In this document: positions 60,337-64,000 of the stretch, one piece after another | Position numbering within the stretch: the first letter of the stretch is position 1 | Layout of the letters: the number at the start of each line of letters is the position of its first letter | NCBI GenBank assembly: GCA_964422145.1 | Contig: CAYQZV010000007.1 | Coordinates: forward strand, 1 to 64,000 | Direction of reading: 5' to 3' | Source: JACNKV01 sp964422145 | Lineage (GTDB): Bacteria > Fidelibacterota > Marinisomatia > Marinisomatales > JACNKV01 | Length of the DNA stretch: 64,000 nucleotides | Notes under the pieces: model-generated | The model's database searches: none | What the model was told of the DNA's origin: nothing | Seen by the model: only the letters and a program-made list of their open reading frames with translations | Program-made: the position numbers and the translations under genes

Positions 60337-62622
60337 TTATGATAGTTTACCCAATCCACGAAGTATCTTCTCCGGAGTAATGGGCAATTCTCGTATCCGT
60401 ACACCACAAGCGTTGTAAATAGCGTTGCATACGGCTGGTGCCGGTCCGTTTGTTGGTATCTCAGCTACGGCTTTTGCTCCGTACGGACCTGTTGGTTCAT
60501 CTGTGTGAACAAATTTTGCAACAATTTCAGGCATATCTATGGATGTATAGATATGATAATCATGGAAATTCCGATTGACGGCTCTCCCCTTTTCATCAAA
60601 TATCATAAATTCCGATAATGCCATACCTAATGACTGAGGGATTGCACCTTCTACTTGTCCCTCTGACATCTGAGGATTGATGATCTGCCCAGCGTCTGTA
60701 ACAGAGACAATTTTATTAACGGTAACAAATCCGGTATCAGTATCGACGGATACGTCAGCAAAAGTCGCATTATAAGGTGGAGGACTGTCATAACTCATAT
60801 GGGATGCTGTTGACTGAATCTGAGTCTGGTTATCGGTATAGAAAGATTTCATACAAATATCAGCATAAGATATTTTCTGATTGTCTTTTCCAATAACACA
60901 TTGATCTTTTATCACTGCTTCATCGATACCCAGTAATCGTTTTCCTTGTTCAAGAATCTGATTTTTCACGTCTTCTGCTGCTTTTTTTACAGCTCCGCCA
61001 CTGATAAAGGTTGTGCTTGAAGCGTAAGCTCCTGTATCAAATGGAGTTAAATCGGTATCTGATGAATAAACAATGATCTTTTCAACGGGAACTTCAAGAA
61101 CTTCTGCTGCAATTTGTGCGAGGGCTGTGTCTGAACCCGTTCCTAAATCCGTGGCACCAATATTTAAATTAAAACTACCATCTTCATTCATTTTGATCCA
61201 TGCAGATCCCATATCAATTCCTGCAATACCACTTCCTTGTGCAACCGTAGCTACTCCGACTCCGTGCTTTAAACAATTACTATCTTTGGATAGTCTTGGT
61301 TGATCCCAATCGATATTCTCCTTACCAATTATTAAACATTCTCGAATTCCGGAAGTATTCAGAATTACGGGAAATCCTTCACGTCCTTCACCCAGTACTT
61401 TCGCAATATGTACCTCGTCCCCTTCTTTAAAATAATTCTTTTTCCGAAGCTCAATCGGGTCCACATCTAATTGATCAGCGATTTCATCCATCATCGATTC
61501 GAGTGCGAAGAATCCTTGGGGAGCACCATACCCGCGATAAGCTCCGGCTGGTGGAAGATTTGTATAAACCGAGTTGGCGACAATTCGGACATGATTCGAT
61601 TTGTATAGCGCCAGCGTTTTACTGGCTGCAACCGACATGACCGTGAGGGAATGTGGACCGTACGCACCGGAATTTTGTAGAATTTTCATATCGATCGCCT
61701 GAATGATATGATCCTTATTCAGGCCGATCCTAAATGTCACTTTTTGAGGATGACGTGATCGAGCAGCTGTGAACTCCTCTTCTCGAGTGTATTCAAGTCG
61801 AGCTGGTTTTCCTGTTCGCAAGGTAACCGCTGCAACCAGTTCTTCACCGATAATTTCTTGCTTTGAACCAAATCCTCCGCCAATTCGTGGTTTAATAACA
61901 CGGATTTTAGCGATGGGAATATCAAGGACTTCAGCCACGATTCGACGTACATGATGCGGAACTTGAGTCGCGGTCCGAATAACGATGCGGTCATTTTCAT
62001 CCAGCCAGGATAACGAAACATGCGGTTCAATATGCGCATGCTGAGCATAAGGTGTTGAATAAGTGTTTTCAAAAACATAATCTGAATGAGATAATGCTTT
62101 TTCTACATCACCGAGTTCTTCATTTATATTAGATGAAATATTATTTTTTGGATCAAAAACAAAACTGAATCCTTCTTTATCTGGATGAATCACCGTTGAA
62201 TTTCCTATAGATTCCTCCATATCGAAAATTGCAGGATATTCCTCATAATCAACCTTGATTACATCCAACGCCTTTTCTGCCGCTTCTAAAGATGTCGCGG
62301 CAACAACTGCAACTCGATCGCCGACATAACGAACAACCTTATCCAGAACTAGCGTATCGTGCGGTGAAGGCTCCGGTGCGCCCTGCCCAGCCGTTGTATA
62401 GTAGATAGGTTTAAAATCTTTATGTGTTAGAATTAATTCTACGCCATCAATTTTCATTGCCTTGGAAATATCGATTTGCTTGATCTTTCCATGTGCGATT
62501 GGACTTCTTAGTACTTTTAGGTAAAGAAAATCGTTTTTCCGAATATCATCGGCAAAGACGGGTTTACCTTTTACTAATGATACTCCGTCAACTCGTTTTA
62601 TGTTTTTTCCGATGAACTTCAT
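60337..62622 (-). CDS. Molybdenum hydroxylase (xanthine dehydrogenase family) Mo-binding subunit, XdhD-like
   Basis: 761 residues. It holds the standard Moco-binding features: IGGGFGSKQE, GAYRGYGAPQGF, TDLGTGSDTALAQIAAEV, and the catalytic Glu in GPYGAKAVAEIP near the C-terminus. The AGQGAPEPSP…VGDRVAVV region and the C-terminal NACGVRIRELPITPEKIL resemble, from memory, E. coli XdhD (YgfN), the Mo subunit of the SsnA/YgfM/YgfN/YgfK group. It probably hydroxylates a purine or other N-heterocycle. It overlaps the FeS subunit gene by four bases. Confidence 0.85.
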   Translation of the reverse strand: MKFIGKNIKRVDGVSLVKGKPVFADDIRKNDFLYLKVLRSPIAHGKIKQIDISKAMKIDGVELILTHKDFKPIYYTTAGQGAPEPSPHDTLVLDKVVRYVGDRVAVVAATSLEAAEKALDVIKVDYEEYPAIFDMEESIGNSTVIHPDKEGFSFVFDPKNNISSNINEELGDVEKALSHSDYVFENTYSTPYAQHAHIEPHVSLSWLDENDRIVIRTATQVPHHVRRIVAEVLDIPIAKIRVIKPRIGGGFGSKQEIIGEELVAAVTLRTGKPARLEYTREEEFTAARSRHPQKVTFRIGLNKDHIIQAIDMKILQNSGAYGPHSLTVMSVAASKTLALYKSNHVRIVANSVYTNLPPAGAYRGYGAPQGFFALESMMDEIADQLDVDPIELRKKNYFKEGDEVHIAKVLGEGREGFPVILNTSGIRECLIIGKENIDWDQPRLSKDSNCLKHGVGVATVAQGSGIAGIDMGSAWIKMNEDGSFNLNIGATDLGTGSDTALAQIAAEVLEVPVEKIIVYSSDTDLTPFDTGAYASSTTFISGGAVKKAAEDVKNQILEQGKRLLGIDEAVIKDQCVIGKDNQKISYADICMKSFYTDNQTQIQSTASHMSYDSPPPYNATFADVSVDTDTGFVTVNKIVSVTDAGQIINPQMSEGQVEGAIPQSLGMALSEFMIFDEKGRAVNRNFHDYHIYTSIDMPEIVAKFVHTDEPTGPYGAKAVAEIPTNGPAPAVCNAIYNACGVRIRELPITPEKILRGLGKLS

Positions 62623-63083
62623 TGTGCTTTGGTTATCTCATGTATATATTTTTGAATGGCTTTCATCGGTTTTACATATCCTGTGCACCGACAATAAACA
62701 CCCGAAATGGCTTCTTTGATTTCTATCTCAGTCGGGTTTTGATTTTTGCGGATTAATGATTCCGCAGCCAAAATTAATGCTGGAGTACAATATCCGCATT
62801 GGACGGCTCCTTCTTCGAGAAAGATATCCTGAAGACGATGAATGTCTGTACCGATAGAAAATGATTCGATTGTTTCTACAATTTTACCTTCAATTTGATG
62901 CATTAGCAGTAAAGATGAATTCATAATCTTGCCATCAACTAAAACTGTATCCGACCCTGTTTCTCCATTTTCGGAACCAAATTTGACACTGTAAACTTTC
63001 GTATTACGAAGGAAGTCAAACAATGTCGTGCCCGGATGAAGATCAACAGATTTAGATTCGCCGTTTAAATTGAATGTGATCAT
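62619..63083 (-). CDS. Molybdenum hydroxylase [2Fe-2S] subunit lacking the ferredoxin-type cluster
   Basis: 154 residues. The C-terminal helical [2Fe-2S] domain is intact: C96 and C99 (QCGYCTP) and C131 and C133 (CRCTGY). In the N-terminal ferredoxin-like domain the usual GCGEGECGACTVL reads GSENGETGSDTVL, so the three Cys are S37, T42 and D45, and the fourth (NSC) is S57 in NSSL. The fold is kept (TVLVDG) but this cluster cannot form in the normal way. E. coli XdhD shows a similar loss as I recall it. It overlaps genes on both sides. Confidence 0.88.
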   Translation of the reverse strand: MITFNLNGESKSVDLHPGTTLFDFLRNTKVYSVKFGSENGETGSDTVLVDGKIMNSSLLLMHQIEGKIVETIESFSIGTDIHRLQDIFLEEGAVQCGYCTPALILAAESLIRKNQNPTEIEIKEAISGVYCRCTGYVKPMKAIQKYIHEITKAQ

Positions 63084-63844
63084 AACAGACCGCCTATTCG
63101 CTTTAGAGTCGTTTCTATTAGTATTTTTTTATAGTCAATGGAACCAAATTGATCATCAGAAAACAAACTCACAAATTGATCAGAAAGGTTAAGAATACTT
63201 TCTTTGCTAATGTTATCTCCTTGAACGGATATCGTTTGTATGGTTTTGCAATTACCACCGATAGTGAATGAAACATCATCTTTTGTACGGACACATGCCC
63301 CTGAGATAATCGATGCTGCCGATGGAATCGGTGCTGATCGCGTGAATTCTATACTTTGAATATTAATTGGATAATAAGCAATTTTCTGAACAATTCCATC
63401 TCCATCCCAATCCCGAATGGATACTTTACGTTCATTTTCGTTGAATACCGTCAATTCTGCGTTGACGGCATGGAAGAACACGAGTATATCGGAGTTTGTA
63501 CGATTTTGCCCTAATTCTCCTCCAAATGTACGCTGATTACGAATATTCTTGGATGGAGCGGCGCATCGTATGGCTTGCAGCAATCTACATTCCGAATTAA
63601 CCGTAGTAACGTTGTCGATAAAGGTTTGAAGAGTTGCACAGCCATCGATGAATACACCCTCATACCCGCCTGAGACATTGTGTTCAATCATGTGGGATAC
63701 ATCAATCAGAGTATCTAAGTGAGGATTTCTTTCGGAGTTTAAATATGTGCCGCCACCCAGAATTGCTGTCCCGGTTTTTTGACTTAATCGATATGCTTCC
63801 GTCAGAGTTTTTGGTTGAAGAATTGTCTTAATAGAATACCACAT
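63080..63844 (-). CDS. Molybdenum hydroxylase FAD-binding subunit, YgfM-like
   Basis: 254 residues, shorter than the ~290 of typical XDH flavoprotein subunits but like E. coli YgfM (~259). FAD-binding motifs are AILGGGTYLN and NIRNQRTFGGELGQNRTNSD, the latter close to the RNQSTIGGE of YgfM as I recall it. It would pass electrons from the FeS subunit to an acceptor, but the missing ferredoxin-type cluster between them makes the path unusual. It starts nine bases after the upstream amidohydrolase with an AAGGA site and overlaps the FeS gene by four bases. Confidence 0.85.
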   Translation of the reverse strand: MWYSIKTILQPKTLTEAYRLSQKTGTAILGGGTYLNSERNPHLDTLIDVSHMIEHNVSGGYEGVFIDGCATLQTFIDNVTTVNSECRLLQAIRCAAPSKNIRNQRTFGGELGQNRTNSDILVFFHAVNAELTVFNENERKVSIRDWDGDGIVQKIAYYPINIQSIEFTRSAPIPSAASIISGACVRTKDDVSFTIGGNCKTIQTISVQGDNISKESILNLSDQFVSLFSDDQFGSIDYKKILIETTLKRIGGLL

Positions 63845-63853
63845 GAAATATCC

Positions 63854-64000
63854 TTATAAAAAATTTATTCCCGTATTTTGATGTGCAGACTTTAACATAG
63901 TGTCTGCTATTCGATTATGAGAAAGAATTAATTCCGATTGATTCATTTCTGTCTGACCGTTTTCAATCACCATCTTACCGTTAATAATTAAATGAGATAC
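63854..64000 (-). CDS. C-terminus of an amidohydrolase (SsnA/guanine deaminase-like), cut by the window edge
   Basis: Read on the minus strand, 48 codons are open from the window end to a TAA at 63856-63854. They begin VSHLIINGKMVIENGQ, the closing beta-strands typical of amidohydrolase-superfamily deaminases (TRZ/ATZ, 8-oxoguanine deaminase, SsnA types). The catalytic core lies outside the window, so the reaction is unknown. Its place before a YgfM-like gene fits SsnA; a purine deaminase is the other plausible choice. Confidence 0.6.
   Translation of the reverse strand, partial: VSHLIINGKMVIENGQTEMNQSELILSHNRIADTMLKSAHQNTGINFL

Noticed and set aside
1..64000. Mobile elements, prophage, CRISPR arrays or toxin-antitoxin modules
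   Set aside because: No transposase, integrase, phage structural gene, direct-repeat/spacer array or small two-gene toxin pair is visible; gene content is mostly housekeeping and envelope.

Overview
The window looks like a chromosome segment of a Gram-negative bacterium of the FCB superphylum, most likely Candidatus Neomarinimicrobiota (Marinimicrobia/SAR406) or a close relative. This rests on gene content only: a PorV-like outer-membrane protein beside a protein with a type A type IX secretion (T9SS) sorting domain, BamD, many TPR lipoproteins, a TatT-associated TRAP transporter, a DUF4270-like lipoprotein paired with a short glycogen-synthase-like protein, and AT-rich DNA in which many genes lack a Shine-Dalgarno (SD) sequence. 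No rRNA is present to settle the taxonomy. No CRISPR array, prophage, insertion sequence or integrase is visible. Genes are packed tightly and no gene-free stretch exceeds 300 bases.

Layout. 1-5.2 kb: end of an outer-membrane barrel, a Spy/CpxP-like protein, a DUF2202 ferritin-like lipoprotein and three TPR proteins, one with an extreme Lys/Ser tract. 5.3-10.8 kb: ispG, a small secreted protein, comM, and on the minus strand an AGCS symporter and suhB. 10.9-13.9 kb: a Cys-rich lipoprotein, an RNase HI-family gene and a long-form nucleotidyltransferase. 14-19.3 kb: the rod-shape operon mreB-mreC-mreD-mrdA-rodA. 19.4-24.8 kb: an envelope cluster (CpoB-like, GT5-like pseudoenzyme, DUF4270-like lipoprotein, barrel, TPR lipoprotein). 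24.8-29.8 kb: glyA and a TRAP transporter with TatT. 30-38.8 kb: PorV-like protein, a T9SS-exported M6-like pseudoprotease, a peptidase/propeller/barrel fusion, a DUF5683-like protein and bamD. 38.8-52.8 kb: nadD, CaCA exchanger, ftsEX, hrcA-grpE-dnaJ, comEA, a PilM/GspL-like pair, rsmD, coaD, fmdB, monomeric icd, obgE and dprA. 52.9-55.5 kb: tRNA-Pro(CGG) and leuS. 55.5-64 kb, all minus strand: a K+ channel, a two-gene GAPDH operon, a hydrolase, gpt, and a molybdenum hydroxylase cluster that runs off the right edge.

The most interesting theme is a set of proteins that keep a family fold but have lost its catalytic or cofactor residues. (1) A GAPDH homologue with catalytic Cys changed to Ala and a phosphate-binding Arg changed to Asp sits directly upstream of a normal gapA, behind an 11-bp perfect inverted repeat. 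(2) An M6-like T9SS cargo has all three HExxH zinc/catalytic residues replaced. (3) A GT5-like protein lacks the KTGG motif and the second GT-B domain. (4) A molybdenum hydroxylase has an iron-sulfur subunit that lost all four Cys of its ferredoxin-type cluster. The last gene set (amidohydrolase, FAD subunit, FeS subunit, Mo subunit, then gpt) resembles the SsnA/YgfM/XdhD group that has been linked to orphan SelD and labile-selenium molybdenum hydroxylases.
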